Assembly: GCF_036248275.1 (NCBI RefSeq)
Contig: NZ_CP109181.1
Location: 558,001 to 622,000, forward strand
DNA: 64,000 nt
Source: Streptomyces sp. NBC_01716
Lineage (GTDB): Bacteria; Actinomycetota; Actinomycetes; Streptomycetales; Streptomycetaceae
Direction of reading: 5' to 3'
Numbering within the stretch: position 1 is the stretch's first letter; each line of letters opens with the position of its first letter. This document shows, one piece after another, positions 55,338-64,000 of this stretch. A program made the position numbers and the translations under genes. The notes beneath the pieces are model-generated. The model searched no databases. It had not been told where the DNA came from and saw nothing but the letters and a program-made list of their open reading frames with translations.

Positions 55338-55772
55338 GTGACAGTTGGCGCATCGGGCGAATCCAGGCGGGCCGGGTGGTGGGCTCTGGCCTGCCTGCTG
55401 ACGGTGCTGGCCGCGGTGGTGCACATCTTCGTCTGCGCTCATGGGCCGCAGTCGCCCGGGGCGGGGGGCGCCGACTCACTGAGTGCCGTACGGCCGGTGG
55501 CGGCGCCCGCCTTGGTCGTCCACGGCGGCAGCGCCTCCGTGGACGCCGACCGGGCGGCGGACGGGTCCGTCTTCGCGCACTGCCCCGGTGCCGACCAGCC
55601 CGGCTGGGTGCAGCAGGACAGCCAGTTGAAGCCACCGGCCATGGTGGTCCGCGCCGAGACCGTTGTTCTCCCGACCGGGGTGTCCTGCGCAGGTTCGCGG
55701 GCGGGCTCCGCCGGGGGCAGAAGGGCGCCGCCCGACGACGGCCGGGCGGGGCTCGGGGTCTGGCGGATCTAG
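55338..55772 (+). CDS. Small membrane-anchored or secreted protein of unknown function
   Basis: About 144 residues from GTG 55338 (TTG 55329 is an alternative). One hydrophobic helix (WWALACLLTVLAAVVHIFVC) lies near the N-terminus, followed by a Gly/Ala/Ser-rich extracytoplasmic part with several Cys (VFAHCPGADQPGWVQ, PTGVSCAGS). It could be a signal anchor or signal peptide. No family assigned. It precedes the PLP-enzyme/MFS pair by 140 bases, and a link is possible. Confidence 0.5.
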   Translation: MTVGASGESRRAGWWALACLLTVLAAVVHIFVCAHGPQSPGAGGADSLSAVRPVAAPALVVHGGSASVDADRAADGSVFAHCPGADQPGWVQQDSQLKPPAMVVRAETVVLPTGVSCAGSRAGSAGGRRAPPDDGRAGLGVWRI

Positions 55773-55913
55773 AAGGGGCCGCTCCCCCGTGCGCGGAGCC
55801 AGGGACACCCACGTTCCCGGCTCGGTGCGGGGGCCGTAAGGCCATCTTCTCCCCGACCTCAAACGGCCGGGCCCGTCGTGGGCCGGCCGCCGAAAGAGAC
55901 TCCGTTGAACACC

Positions 55914-57095
55914 ATGACCTCTGTGACTTCCCCCTGCCCGCCCGCCGGTCTGCTGGCGGCGACGGCGCCGAGCGCGCGGACCGCGGCCGGGCTGGTCGGC
56001 AACACCCCGCTGCTGTGGGTGGGCGAGCCCTTCGCCGATCCGGGCCGCGGCTTCTGGGCCAAGCTGGAGGGCGCCAACCCCGGCGGGATCAAGGACCGCA
56101 CCGCCCTGCACATGGTCCGGGCGGCGCGCGACAGGGGCGAACTGCTGCCCGGTGCCCCGATCGTGGAATCCACCTCCGGCACCCTTGGGCTCGGGCTGGC
56201 CCTGGCGGGCAGCACCTTCGGCCACCCCGTCGACGTGGTCACCGACCCCGGCATGGAGCCGATGATGACCAGCCTGCTCCAGGCCTACGGCGCCACCGTG
56301 CACGTCGTGTCGCGGCCGCATCCGGTGGGCGGCTGGCAGCGGGCCCGCCGGGACAAGGTGGCCGAACTGCTGGCCGTGCGTCCGGACGCCTGGTGCCCTG
56401 ACCAGTACAACAACCCCGACAACGCGGCCGCCTACCGGACGCTGGCCCACGAACTCGTCGCGCAGCTCGGCCGGATCGACGCCCTGGTGGTCAGCGTCGG
56501 AACAGGCGGGCACTCCGCGGGCGTGGGCTCGGTCCTGCGGGACTTCTTCCCCGGCCTGAAGGTCGTGGGCGTGGACACGACCGGCTCCACCATCTTCGGC
56601 CAGCCCGCCGGTACCCGGCTGATGCGCGGCCTCGGCAGCAGCATCCACCCGCGTAACGTCGCCTACGACCTGTTCGACGAGGTCCACTGGGTCGCGGCTC
56701 CCGAGGCGGTGTGGGCCGCCCGTACCCTCGCCCGCTGCCACTACGCCACCGGTGGCTGGAGCGTGGGCGCCGTCGCCCTGACCGCCCGCTGGCTCGCCTC
56801 CACACTGCCGGCCGAGGCCCGGATCGCCGCGGTCTTCCCCGACGGCCCGCAGCGGTACGCGGGCACCGTCTTCTGCGACACCTACTGCGGCGAGCACGGC
56901 CTGCTGCACCACGCGCCGCCCGTCGCACCGCACGAGATCGCCCACCCGGGGGAGCTGACGGTCACCTCGTGGAGCCGGTGCACGACGGTGGTCGATCCCC
57001 TCGTCGGCATCGAAGCCGAACTCACCGCCGCGACGGCCGCCACCACGGCCGCAGCCACCTCCTCCGCCACGGACCTGCGGGCGGTGCGGCCGTGA
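55914..57095 (+). CDS. PLP-dependent cysteine-synthase-family enzyme
   Basis: A 393-residue fold-type II PLP enzyme. The cofactor Lys is in [16 protein letters not shown], the substrate loop is [14 protein letters not shown] and the phosphate cradle [14 protein letters not shown]. Family members replace a beta-substituent of serine or O-acetyl/O-phosphoserine by a nucleophile such as sulfide or an amine. A ~70-residue C-terminal extension with [16 protein letters not shown] is absent from housekeeping cysteine synthases. The start is ATG 55914. Its stop overlaps the start of the MFS gene (GTGA), so an exported amino acid derivative is likely. Confidence 0.85.
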   Translation: MTSVTSPCPPAGLLAATAPSARTAAGLVGNTPLLWVGEPFADPGRGFWAKLEGANPGGIKDRTALHMVRAARDRGELLPGAPIVESTSGTLGLGLALAGSTFGHPVDVVTDPGMEPMMTSLLQAYGATVHVVSRPHPVGGWQRARRDKVAELLAVRPDAWCPDQYNNPDNAAAYRTLAHELVAQLGRIDALVVSVGTGGHSAGVGSVLRDFFPGLKVVGVDTTGSTIFGQPAGTRLMRGLGSSIHPRNVAYDLFDEVHWVAAPEAVWAARTLARCHYATGGWSVGAVALTARWLASTLPAEARIAAVFPDGPQRYAGTVFCDTYCGEHGLLHHAPPVAPHEIAHPGELTVTSWSRCTTVVDPLVGIEAELTAATAATTAAATSSATDLRAVRP

Positions 57096-58354
57096 AGTCC
57101 CTCTGGCACAGCACCCGTTCCTTCCCGCCCGGCGCCCAGCTACTGATGGTCAATCAGTTCGCCATCAACCTGGCGTTCTACATGCTCATGCCCTACCTGG
57201 CCGCCCATCTCTCCGGCGACCTGGGGCTCGCCGCCTGGACCGTCGGACTGGTCCTGGGCGTACGCAACCTCTCCCAGCAGGGCATGTTCCTCATCGGCGG
57301 CACCATCGCCGACCGCTTCGGCTACAAGGCGCCCATCCTCGCCGGGTGCGTCCTGCGCACGGGCGGGTTCGCGCTGCTGGGCTGGGTCGACACCGTGCCC
57401 GCGCTCCTCGTCGCCTCCGCGGCGACCGGTTTCGCGGGCGCCCTGTTCAACCCGGCGGTACGCGCCTACCTCGCCGCCGAGGCCGGCGAGCGGCGGGTGG
57501 ACGCGTTCGCGACGTTCAACGTCTACTACCAGGCCGGGATGCTGCTGGGTCCCCTCGTCGGACTCGCGCTGCTGGCAACGGACTTCCGGCTGGTGTGCAC
57601 GGTGGCGGGGGCGATCTTCGCGCTGCTGAGCGTGGGTCAGTGGCGCGCGCTGCCCGCCCGCCGCGGCGACGCGCCCGCGGACGCCGGTGGCGGACGGAAG
57701 GCGGGGGTGCTGGCGCAGTGGCGCACCGTCGTCGCGAACCGGCCGTTCCTGCTGTTCTCCGCCGCCATGATCGGCTCGTACGTCCTGACGTTCCAGGTCT
57801 ATCTCGCCCTCCCGCTGGCGGCGGGCGCCGCGCTGGGCGCCGACGGTACGAAGGCCACCAGCCTGCTGTTCGTCGTGTCGGCGGCGGTGGCGGTGGCCGG
57901 GCAACTGCGGCTGACGGGGTGGGCCAAGCGCCGCTTCACCCCTCATCAGGCGCTGATGGCCGGGCTCGCCGCGATGGGCGCGGCTTTCCTGCCCCTCGCC
58001 CTGGTCCCGGCCTCGGCGACCCTGGGGGTGCTGGCGGCACTGGTCGTCGCGGTAGCCGTGCTGGCGGCGGGAAGCGCGGTGGTCTACCCGTTCGAGATGG
58101 ACACCGTGATCGCCCTGTCGGGCAACAGGCTGGTCGCCACCCACTACGGCTTCTACAACACCGTCTCCGGCCTCGGCATCACCCTGGGCAACCTGGTCTG
58201 CGGCGCGCTGTGGGACTACGCCCGGACCCACGACGCCGGGTGGCTGTTGTGGACGGCGCTCACGGCGACCGGGGCCGGGTGCGCGGCGGCGGTGGGCGCG
58301 CTGTCCCGCACCGGCCGGCTCGCCGGGTCGCTGCCGCAACCGGCTCGCGCCTGA
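57092..58354 (+). CDS. MFS transporter coupled to the PLP enzyme
   Basis: A 420-residue transporter with twelve helices; the MFS motif A variant [15 protein letters not shown] follows helix 2, and [15 protein letters not shown] is in the loop after helix 4. GTG 57092 overlaps the stop of the upstream PLP gene by four bases, so the two are translationally coupled. It probably exports the product of that enzyme. Related exporters act on small peptides or metallophores, but the substrate here is not known. Confidence 0.88.
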   Translation: MKSLWHSTRSFPPGAQLLMVNQFAINLAFYMLMPYLAAHLSGDLGLAAWTVGLVLGVRNLSQQGMFLIGGTIADRFGYKAPILAGCVLRTGGFALLGWVDTVPALLVASAATGFAGALFNPAVRAYLAAEAGERRVDAFATFNVYYQAGMLLGPLVGLALLATDFRLVCTVAGAIFALLSVGQWRALPARRGDAPADAGGGRKAGVLAQWRTVVANRPFLLFSAAMIGSYVLTFQVYLALPLAAGAALGADGTKATSLLFVVSAAVAVAGQLRLTGWAKRRFTPHQALMAGLAAMGAAFLPLALVPASATLGVLAALVVAVAVLAAGSAVVYPFEMDTVIALSGNRLVATHYGFYNTVSGLGITLGNLVCGALWDYARTHDAGWLLWTALTATGAGCAAAVGALSRTGRLAGSLPQPARA

Positions 58355-58381
58355 CCGGTCCTACCGCGCCGACGCGCGCCA

Positions 58382-58454
58382 TGGCGCCATCATAAGCACA
58401 TCCGTCTCCATTAATGGCTCATCCTGGTGCCATGCATGTGCCATAATGGCGCCA
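58382..58454. promoter_or_regulatory. Cluster of TGGYGCCA boxes
   Basis: TGGCGCCA at 58382-58389, TGGTGCCA at 58425-58432 and TGGCGCCA at 58447-58454 lie in an AT-rich 70-base region between the MFS gene and gtrA. They look like a multi-site operator or promoter region; the binding protein is unknown. Confidence 0.4.
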
Positions 58455-58459
58455 AGGGA

Positions 58460-58502
58460 GCGCACTCCTCGGCCGCGCGGCTGAGGCGGCCGAGGAGTGC
58501 GC
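58460..58502 (+). terminator. Perfect 17-base hairpin, terminator or leader attenuator
   Basis: GCGCACTCCTCGGCCGC (58460-58476) pairs perfectly with 58486-58502 around a 9-base loop; GTTTCG follows. It lies between the TGGYGCCA boxes and the gtrA start (58538), so it either ends the upstream MFS transcript or sits in the gtrA leader. Confidence 0.6.
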
Positions 58503-58537
58503 GTTTCGCGGAGTGAGCCATCAAAAGGGGTCGGGCC

Positions 58538-59047
58538 ATGGAGACAGCACACAGCGGGCGGCAGCCGGAGCGCGGCGCCTTCGGCGCGTTCGCCCGCTTC
58601 GTGCTCTGCGGCGGCGGGGTGGGGCTCGCCTCCAGCTTCGCCGTGGTGGCCCTGGCCTCCTGGATTCCCTGGGTCCTCGCCAACGCCCTGATCACCGTGG
58701 TCTCCACGCTGCTCGCCACCGAACTGCACGCCCGCTACGCCTTCGGCGCGGGCGGGCACGCCACCTGGCGCCAGCATGTGCAGTCGGCCGGGTCGGCCGC
58801 AGGCGCGTACACGGTGACCTGCGCGGCGATGCTGGTCCTGCAACAACTCGTGGCAGGGCCAAGCGCGTTGCTCGAACAGGTCGTCTACCTGTCCGCCTCC
58901 GCGGTCGCCGGTGTCGCGCGGTTCGGGGTGCTGCGTCTCGTCGTCTTCGCGCGAAGCCGCTCGCGGGCCACCGTCAGCCCCGTGGAGGCGACCGTGGCCC
59001 ACGCCTCGCCCCCGGCCGGCGCCGGGACGCTCTGCCGCGCCGCCTGA
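58538..59047 (+). CDS. GtrA-like membrane protein
   Basis: A 169-residue protein with four hydrophobic helices (from FVLCGGGVGLASSFAVVALA to AVAGVARFGVLRLVVF), the GtrA layout. GtrA proteins are thought to help move undecaprenyl-linked sugars across the membrane for cell-surface glycosylation. The helix-3/4 loop and the final FxVLRxxVF block fit the family. The ATG at 58538 follows AGGGG. No glycosyltransferase is adjacent. The C-terminal 35 residues are polar and unstructured. Confidence 0.72.
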   Translation: METAHSGRQPERGAFGAFARFVLCGGGVGLASSFAVVALASWIPWVLANALITVVSTLLATELHARYAFGAGGHATWRQHVQSAGSAAGAYTVTCAAMLVLQQLVAGPSALLEQVVYLSASAVAGVARFGVLRLVVFARSRSRATVSPVEATVAHASPPAGAGTLCRAA

Positions 59048-59141
59048 CCGTTCCGGCCGAACTCCCCCGGAGCGCCTTCCCATACGTCATCCTGATGCGA
59101 CGACACGGGCGGAACGCCGAGCACGGGGGTGCGGCACCACG

Positions 59142-59819
59142 ATGGTTCCAGGAACGGTGCAGCAGTTGACCATCCTGCTGATCCTCGTGCTGCCCGGTGT
59201 CTTCTACCAGGCCGTACGGGAGCGCCTGCGCGGCTCGCTCGCCAGTGAGCAGGAGCCGCAGAACCGGCTCGTGCGTGCCATCGCCGCCGGTGCCCTGCTC
59301 GACGCCCTCTACGCGGTGGCCGCGGGGCCGTGGCTCGTACGGCTGCTGGCCGGGGACGGAGACGGGCCCATATCCGGGCTGCTGCGGGAGCCCCGCCGGG
59401 CAGGACTGGCCGCGCTGCTCCTGATCGTCGCCGTTCCGTCCGCGCTGGCCTGGGCGGAGGCCGCCTGGCGCAGACGGCACGCACGGGCGCGGTACGAGCC
59501 GATGCCGACCGCCTGGGACGCCCTCTTCCGCGACCGCGGCTCCTGCTTCGTACGGATGCGCCTCAAAAGCGGTCTGTGGGTGGGTGGTTGGCTCGGTTCG
59601 CGGTCGGCCGTCTCGGCGTATCCGCAGCAGGGGGACCTCTATCTCCAGGCTCAGTACCGGGTGGGGTCCGACGGCACGTTCCTCGGGAAGGTGCCCGGTA
59701 CCGGGGGCGTGTACGTGCGGGCGAGCGATGTGGATGTGCTGGAGGTACTGCTGCCGCCGTCCGCGGCGGCGGCGGAGGGAGTGGTGGCCGATGCCGGAGG
59801 ATCAAGAGATGGGCAGTGA
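59142..59819 (+). CDS. DUF6338-family membrane protein
   Basis: A 225-residue protein with three hydrophobic helices (LTILLILVLPGVFYQAV, LVRAIAAGALLDALYAVAAG and LAALLLIVAVPSALAWAE). A soluble C-terminal beta domain follows: PTAWDALFRDRGSCFVRMRL, GLWVGGWLGSRSAVSAYPQQ, DLYLQAQYRV and GVYVRASDVDVLEVL. This arrangement matches DUF6338, whose function is unknown; the C-terminal part resembles a small SH3-like barrel. The ATG at 59142 is chosen because upstream extension overlaps gtrA in another frame. The end overlaps the next small gene by 11 bases. Confidence 0.75.
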   Translation: MVPGTVQQLTILLILVLPGVFYQAVRERLRGSLASEQEPQNRLVRAIAAGALLDALYAVAAGPWLVRLLAGDGDGPISGLLREPRRAGLAALLLIVAVPSALAWAEAAWRRRHARARYEPMPTAWDALFRDRGSCFVRMRLKSGLWVGGWLGSRSAVSAYPQQGDLYLQAQYRVGSDGTFLGKVPGTGGVYVRASDVDVLEVLLPPSAAAAEGVVADAGGSRDGQ

Positions 59820-59982
59820 AGCCGAACTGGCGGCCCTGGTCGAGGAGTTCGCCTCGCGCAGGACCTATCGGCCCACCGACGCCCTGGACGAGCCGGACGA
59901 GCTGCCGCAGGGCCCGTCGGGCACGGCGATGGGGGACGCCGCCCCGCCCGTGCACGGTTCCGGGGAGACCGAGACGTCCTGA
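59809..59982 (+). CDS. Small acidic protein coupled to DUF6338 gene
   Basis: 57 residues from ATG 59809, eight bases after GGAGG; ATG 59791 in the same frame is an alternative. It is acidic and probably disordered (SEAELAALVEEFASRRTYRP, LDEPDELPQGPSG). Overlap with the DUF6338 gene indicates co-translation and a likely partner role. It is too short to assign a family. Confidence 0.6.
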   Translation: MGSEAELAALVEEFASRRTYRPTDALDEPDELPQGPSGTAMGDAAPPVHGSGETETS

Positions 59983-60021
59983 TCGCCGGGACGTACCCGG
60001 GCGGCACGCGTACGCCCGGCC

Positions 60022-63000
60022 TCACGGGCCCGTATGGATGTGCGCGGCCCACAGGTGCGGCGCCTGCGCGTAGCGGTCGCGCAGGGATCTGACCGGACGG
60101 TGCAGGGCCTCGGCCGGGTCGATGGGCCGGCCACCGGCGATGTCCCGCGCGAGCGAGGCATAGAACTCTTCGGTCAGGCGCGTCGCCAGTTCGTCGGAGA
60201 CGGTCCACAAGGTGCCGATCACATGCGGGTACCCGGCCAGTTGGAAGGACGACATCAGATGAACCGCCTCGTCGGGCAGGGTGATACCGCCCTGGGACGT
60301 GGAGCAGGCGGACAGCATGGCGAGTTCGGGGCTGCCCAGACGCTGGGCGGCGGCGTCGGACGCGGTGAGCCGGCCGTCGTGGAGGATCAGACCGCTCTGT
60401 GACGGGCTGAGCAGTTCGCTGACGCCATGACAGCTGAAGTGGACCCAGGAGTGGGCGGCGAGAGCCTGGACGACCGCGTCCACGGTGGCATCGGTCCCGG
60501 CCAGCAGCCGCCGGGCGGGGAACAGTTCCGCGAGCAACTCGGCCTCGCGCGACGCTCCGGGCAGCGGCTCGGCCCCGGGCGTCTCGGGGAGGGCCACAAC
60601 CAAGGGTGAAGGGCGCACGGGAGCACCGGAGTTGAGCCCGTCGCGTGCCCGGACCAAGGCGCGGAGGGTCGGGGTGTACGAGGAGACGGCACGGTCGATG
60701 ACCCAGGTGCCGGAGTCCGGCGCGCCGCGTCCGGCCGCGTGCAGCGGCAGGAAGGACAGCAGGCCGGTGGGGCACCACCAGAGCCGGGGCCAGGGGGCTC
60801 CGTCGTGCGGTACGGCGTCCAGGCCGAGCCTGTCGAGCACCGGTGCGGTCACCGTGTCCCACAGCCAGCTCAGCGTCCCGGAAAGCGTGCGCATCGCGGC
60901 GACCGCGTTGTCCACGCCGTTCCCGCCGTACGCCGCGTCGATCGCGTCGACGAACTCCGCCGCCCGCGACAGGACGGCGTCCGGGGTGAGGGCGGGCAGG
61001 GGGACCACGTCGATCCCGGCGTCGGCGGTGACGACAAGGGCGTCGCAGCGGTATTCGCTGACGTTGACCACCACGACCGGTCCCTCGGTGGCGGCGGTGG
61101 CCAGGTCAGGTACGGACGGCGGGCGCAGAAAGCCGTCGAGTCCGGGCAACTCCCGGATCTCGGCGAGCAGTTGGGACCAGCGTTGGGACAGGGCGTGCCG
61201 GGCCTCGGCGATCACGCCCGCCTCGCGGTCGTCATGGGGCGGGACGGCCGGGCCGCCGGGCCCGGTGCGCAGCGCGACGGGAAGTTGGGGCGGGGCGCTC
61301 AACCGGTCCCGGATCCGCTCGAATTCGGCTGCCATGGCCGGGGCGAGGGCACGCAGCTGGGACACGTCCGCCCGGTTCTCCAGGCCCTGGGCGAGCAGCA
61401 CTCCTCTTCCCTGTTCGAGCAGGGCGAGGGCGCGGCCGGCGGCGCCCTCGTCGAGCGCCAGCGCCGCGGCGTCGCTCGCCAGGCCCTCGCTGACGCTCAG
61501 CCGCGCCTCCTGATCGGCGCGCGCGAGGCTGCGCGGGGCGATGGTGGACAGCAGGCCGACGGCGTACGCGTGCCCGTCGAGGGCGTCGGTGTGGTGCCCC
61601 GCCAGCGCCGAGGCCTTGCCCCAGACCCGCGCGGCGACGATCCGGTTCGTGCCGTGGGCGACCGGATCGTGCGCGCAGGCACGGGCGTCGCGGGCCACCT
61701 CCCCGAAGTCGACCTGTTCGCCGAGCGCGGCACGGTCCAGTTGCACCTGGGCCAGGATCAACCGGGCGCGGCTCAGGTCCGGATGGCCTTCGGGCATGCC
61801 CGCGAGGGATTCCCGGGTGACCGTGACCGCCCGGCGCAGCGCCTGCCGCGCCGTGGCACCTGTGCTCTCCCGCGCCAGATGGGCGGCGATGGAACAGCTG
61901 GTCGCCAGGTTCAGCAGGGCGGCGGAACGCGAAGGGTGCTGCTCGCCGAGCCCGGCTACCACCTCTTCGAGGACCCGCCGTGCCTCACCGGCGGCGTGCG
62001 GGTCCTCGTCCCACTGGGCGCGGCTGGTCAGCAGGAGGCCCAGGTTCATGGCCGCCGCGTCGGTACCCAGACGGTCGCCGTGCTCCATGGCCATCGCCTC
62101 GCGCAGGAGCGCCGCGGCCTCGTCGGCGGCGGAGGTGTCCCCGACGATCTCGCACCAGCAACGCAGCGCTTCGGCCAGGTTGTTGAGGTGCATGGAACGC
62201 TCCATGGCCGTCGGTGGGCTCTCGCGCACCGCGCGGCGCAGCACCGTCACTCCTTCGGCCAGCCAGACGCGGTTGCCGGTGACCGACGAGCGGTTCATGA
62301 GGGCGCCGCCCAGGTTGGTGAGCGCCATGCCGAGGCGCGCCTTGGGCACGGTGGTCACGGCCTCGCGCAGCGTGCCGATGGCGGTGTCCATGAGGGTTTC
62401 GTCGCGGCTGTCGACGGCCCGGTACCACTCGGCGTTGCCCAGGCACATGAGGATGATGCCCCGCAGGTCGACGGTGGGCTGTTCGGCGGCCAGGGCGGCA
62501 CGGAACAGCCGCATCGCCTCGTCACTCTGCTGTACGTCGCGGGTGTGGCGGTAGTGGTCAGCCAGGCTGTTCGCGATGTTGAGCAAAGCCACGGCCGTCG
62601 GCTGTCCCGCCGCGATGGCGAGCGCCTCCCGGTGGCATCGGACGGACTCCTCCAGCGGGGCGGGGTCGCCGGTGAAACGGGCGAGGGTACGCAGGGTGTC
62701 GCCGAGGGAGCTGAGGCAGGCGGCCCTGCCGGGGGTGGCGTCGTCCGCGCCGGCCAGGGCTTCACGCAGTACGCCGACGCCCTCCCTCAGCAGTTCGGGG
62801 TCCGATCCGAATTCGCCGAGAGCCAGCAGGGATTCGCCCAGGGCGCCGAGCCGGTGCACCCGGAAGTGGTCCTGCGCCGAGGTCATGGCGACAGCTTCCC
62901 GGTGGCTGGTCACAGCGTCGGCGAAGAACTCGACACGGCCGGTGCGCAGGCCGAGTTTGGCCAGGACGGTGCCGAGGTGCGACCGGCAGGTGGCGCCCGC

Positions 63001-64000
63001 GGTGACGCGGATGCGCGGGAGGTCCGCCATCACCTTGCGCAGGAGGCGTGTCGCTTCCCGGTACAGGTCGAGCGCTTCCTCGAACGCGTCGACGCCGCTC
63101 ACGCCGCTCATGGTGTCGGCCCGGTTCACGAGGACTCTGGCGTACTCCGACTCGTAGTCCCAGCGCAACGGGTCGCCGGGCGGAAGCAGCTCGATCGCCC
63201 GGAGCATCTCGTCGCCGCACCGCTGCCAGGCGTCGTCGTCCGTACCGGCGCGTCCGGCCAGCGCCGAGCCGAGTTCGAAACGCGCGGTGGCCTCGAAGTC
63301 GTCGCTGGGAGGCGGCAGTGCGAGGCACTTGCGGAAGCAGTCGGCGGCCTCGTCCGCGTCGGCGCCCGTGTCCGGGTCCGGGTCTGTGCCCCGGTCCGGG
63401 TCCGGGTCCGAGGCGATCAGGCAGCGTCCGAGTGCCAGGAGCACCCGGGCGCGCTCCGTCGTGCGGGCCGGCAGGTCTTCGGCCAGACCGCGGAGCAGCG
63501 TGATCGCCTCGTGAAGTTCCCCCGGACCGTGGGGGGTTGAGGCGGGCCGCAGAGCGGCACGCTTGCGCAGCAGGTCGGCGAGCCTGGTGCCGTGGTTCAC
63601 CCGTCGGCGCAGGTCGTCGGTGAGTACGGAGGTCATCTCCATTCCCCGGCGGGCGTGGGAAACGGCCTCGTCCAGGTCGGCGATGATGCCCGTCGCGGCG
63701 TGCCGCGAGCCCAGCACACCGGCGAGCACGAAGTGCGCCTGGGCGAGCGCCGGATGGCCGGGCGGCGCGCCCTCAAGGGCTTCGCGGCTGGTTGTGTACG
63801 CGTCGTCGAAGGCGTCCAGATGTCCGGTACGCACCGCGCGCCCGGCCAGCAGCAGGGCCAGGTTGGTGAGGTACAGAGTGCGTTCGACGGCGTTGGGGGC
63901 CATGTCTGCGGCCGCGCGGCCGGTGGCGATGCCCTCCTCGTACCGCTCGGCGTCGTCGCCGCTCTCCATGGCCCGCAGGATCAGGGCCACGCCCAGGTCG
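60022..64000 (-). CDS. TPR-CHAT protein (5' end outside window)
   Basis: At least 1322 residues; the frame remains open to the right edge, so the N-terminus is missing. Most of it is tetratricopeptide-like helical repeats (recurring ALxxAREALxxxPxxHPxRAxxLxxLG patterns). The C-terminal ~300 residues are a CHAT caspase-like domain: the catalytic His in HFSCHG (codon at 60427-60429) and Cys in MLSACSTSQGG (60304-60306) are both present, with VIGTLWTVSDELAT and FYASLA following. CHAT proteases are activated by sensing through the repeats and can act in cell-death defence. The partner substrate is not visible. It converges with the DUF6338 and small acidic genes. Confidence 0.88.
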   Translation of the reverse strand, partial: DLGVALILRAMESGDDAERYEEGIATGRAAADMAPNAVERTLYLTNLALLLAGRAVRTGHLDAFDDAYTTSREALEGAPPGHPALAQAHFVLAGVLGSRHAATGIIADLDEAVSHARRGMEMTSVLTDDLRRRVNHGTRLADLLRKRAALRPASTPHGPGELHEAITLLRGLAEDLPARTTERARVLLALGRCLIASDPDPDRGTDPDPDTGADADEAADCFRKCLALPPPSDDFEATARFELGSALAGRAGTDDDAWQRCGDEMLRAIELLPPGDPLRWDYESEYARVLVNRADTMSGVSGVDAFEEALDLYREATRLLRKVMADLPRIRVTAGATCRSHLGTVLAKLGLRTGRVEFFADAVTSHREAVAMTSAQDHFRVHRLGALGESLLALGEFGSDPELLREGVGVLREALAGADDATPGRAACLSSLGDTLRTLARFTGDPAPLEESVRCHREALAIAAGQPTAVALLNIANSLADHYRHTRDVQQSDEAMRLFRAALAAEQPTVDLRGIILMCLGNAEWYRAVDSRDETLMDTAIGTLREAVTTVPKARLGMALTNLGGALMNRSSVTGNRVWLAEGVTVLRRAVRESPPTAMERSMHLNNLAEALRCWCEIVGDTSAADEAAALLREAMAMEHGDRLGTDAAAMNLGLLLTSRAQWDEDPHAAGEARRVLEEVVAGLGEQHPSRSAALLNLATSCSIAAHLARESTGATARQALRRAVTVTRESLAGMPEGHPDLSRARLILAQVQLDRAALGEQVDFGEVARDARACAHDPVAHGTNRIVAARVWGKASALAGHHTDALDGHAYAVGLLSTIAPRSLARADQEARLSVSEGLASDAAALALDEGAAGRALALLEQGRGVLLAQGLENRADVSQLRALAPAMAAEFERIRDRLSAPPQLPVALRTGPGGPAVPPHDDREAGVIAEARHALSQRWSQLLAEIRELPGLDGFLRPPSVPDLATAATEGPVVVVNVSEYRCDALVVTADAGIDVVPLPALTPDAVLSRAAEFVDAIDAAYGGNGVDNAVAAMRTLSGTLSWLWDTVTAPVLDRLGLDAVPHDGAPWPRLWWCPTGLLSFLPLHAAGRGAPDSGTWVIDRAVSSYTPTLRALVRARDGLNSGAPVRPSPLVVALPETPGAEPLPGASREAELLAELFPARRLLAGTDATVDAVVQALAAHSWVHFSCHGVSELLSPSQSGLILHDGRLTASDAAAQRLGSPELAMLSACSTSQGGITLPDEAVHLMSSFQLAGYPHVIGTLWTVSDELATRLTEEFYASLARDIAGGRPIDPAEALHRPVRSLRDRYAQAPHLWAAHIHTGP

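Noticed and set aside
1-64000. tRNA, rRNA, CRISPR arrays, complete insertion sequences and attachment sites
   Set aside because: I looked for cloverleaf-like regions, regularly spaced repeats and transposase motifs and saw none; a computed search would be more reliable than reading.

Overview
This window looks like a high-GC Streptomyces chromosome, probably an arm region. Codon third positions are strongly G/C, GTG and TTG starts are frequent, and TetR, MFS and SDR accessory genes are abundant. The centre (about 11.2-37.7 kb) is a complete coelichelin-type hydroxamate siderophore locus. The identification rests on gene order (cchA to cchJ plus an MbtH gene), on a three-module NRPS whose adenylation pocket residues read DINYWGGIG, DFWNIGMVH and DMENLGLIN (formyl-hydroxyornithine, threonine, hydroxyornithine), and on iron-box operators of the DmdR/IdeR type in front of most transcription units.

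Layout. 1-10.3 kb: an AraC regulator cut by the window edge, an MFS/TetR pair, a secreted CAP protein, a divergent SDR/TetR pair around a perfect palindrome, a Nudix hydrolase, a relic of an FMN 2-hydroxyacid oxidase, a HpnR-like B12 radical SAM enzyme next to a Rieske oxygenase, and a second TetR/SDR pair. 10.3-11.1 kb: two small membrane or secreted proteins. 11.2-15.9 kb: an iron-boxed left wing with an acetylglutamate kinase, a stand-alone N-acetylglutamate synthase-like GNAT, a YtcJ-type amidohydrolase, MbtH and the siderophore esterase. 16.1-37.6 kb: exporter half, NRPS, second exporter half, binding lipoprotein, ATPase, two permeases, ornithine hydroxylase and formyltransferase. 37.8-41.4 kb: a small unknown protein, an orphan FetB-like permease, an M24 peptidase and a fused glutamine amidotransferase/methyltransferase. 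41.5-47.2 kb: a decaying zone with pseudogenes of a BBE oxidase, a quinone oxidoreductase, a lasso-peptide cyclase and an ABC-2 permease, interrupted by an intact ltrA. 47.2-50.2 kb: a two-sensor, one-regulator signalling operon. 50.3-55.1 kb: a membrane protein, a DHA2 MFS pump, a truncated cupin, TetR and a formaldehyde-dehydrogenase-like ADH. 55.3-64 kb: a PLP synthase/MFS pair, GtrA, DUF6338, a small acidic protein and a TPR-CHAT protein that runs off the right edge.

How the genes fit together. Under iron starvation the repressor would leave the iron boxes. CchB hydroxylates and CchA formylates ornithine, CchH with MbtH assembles the peptide, and a CchG/CchI heterodimer (with only one intact ATP site when the two halves are combined) is positioned to export it. 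CchC-F reimport the ferric complex and CchJ hydrolyses it. The flanking kinase and acetyltransferase carry the same operators and lack recognisable arginine feedback elements, so the locus appears to bring its own iron-switched ornithine supply. This last point is the most interesting inference in the window. All functions are read from sequence without database searches.
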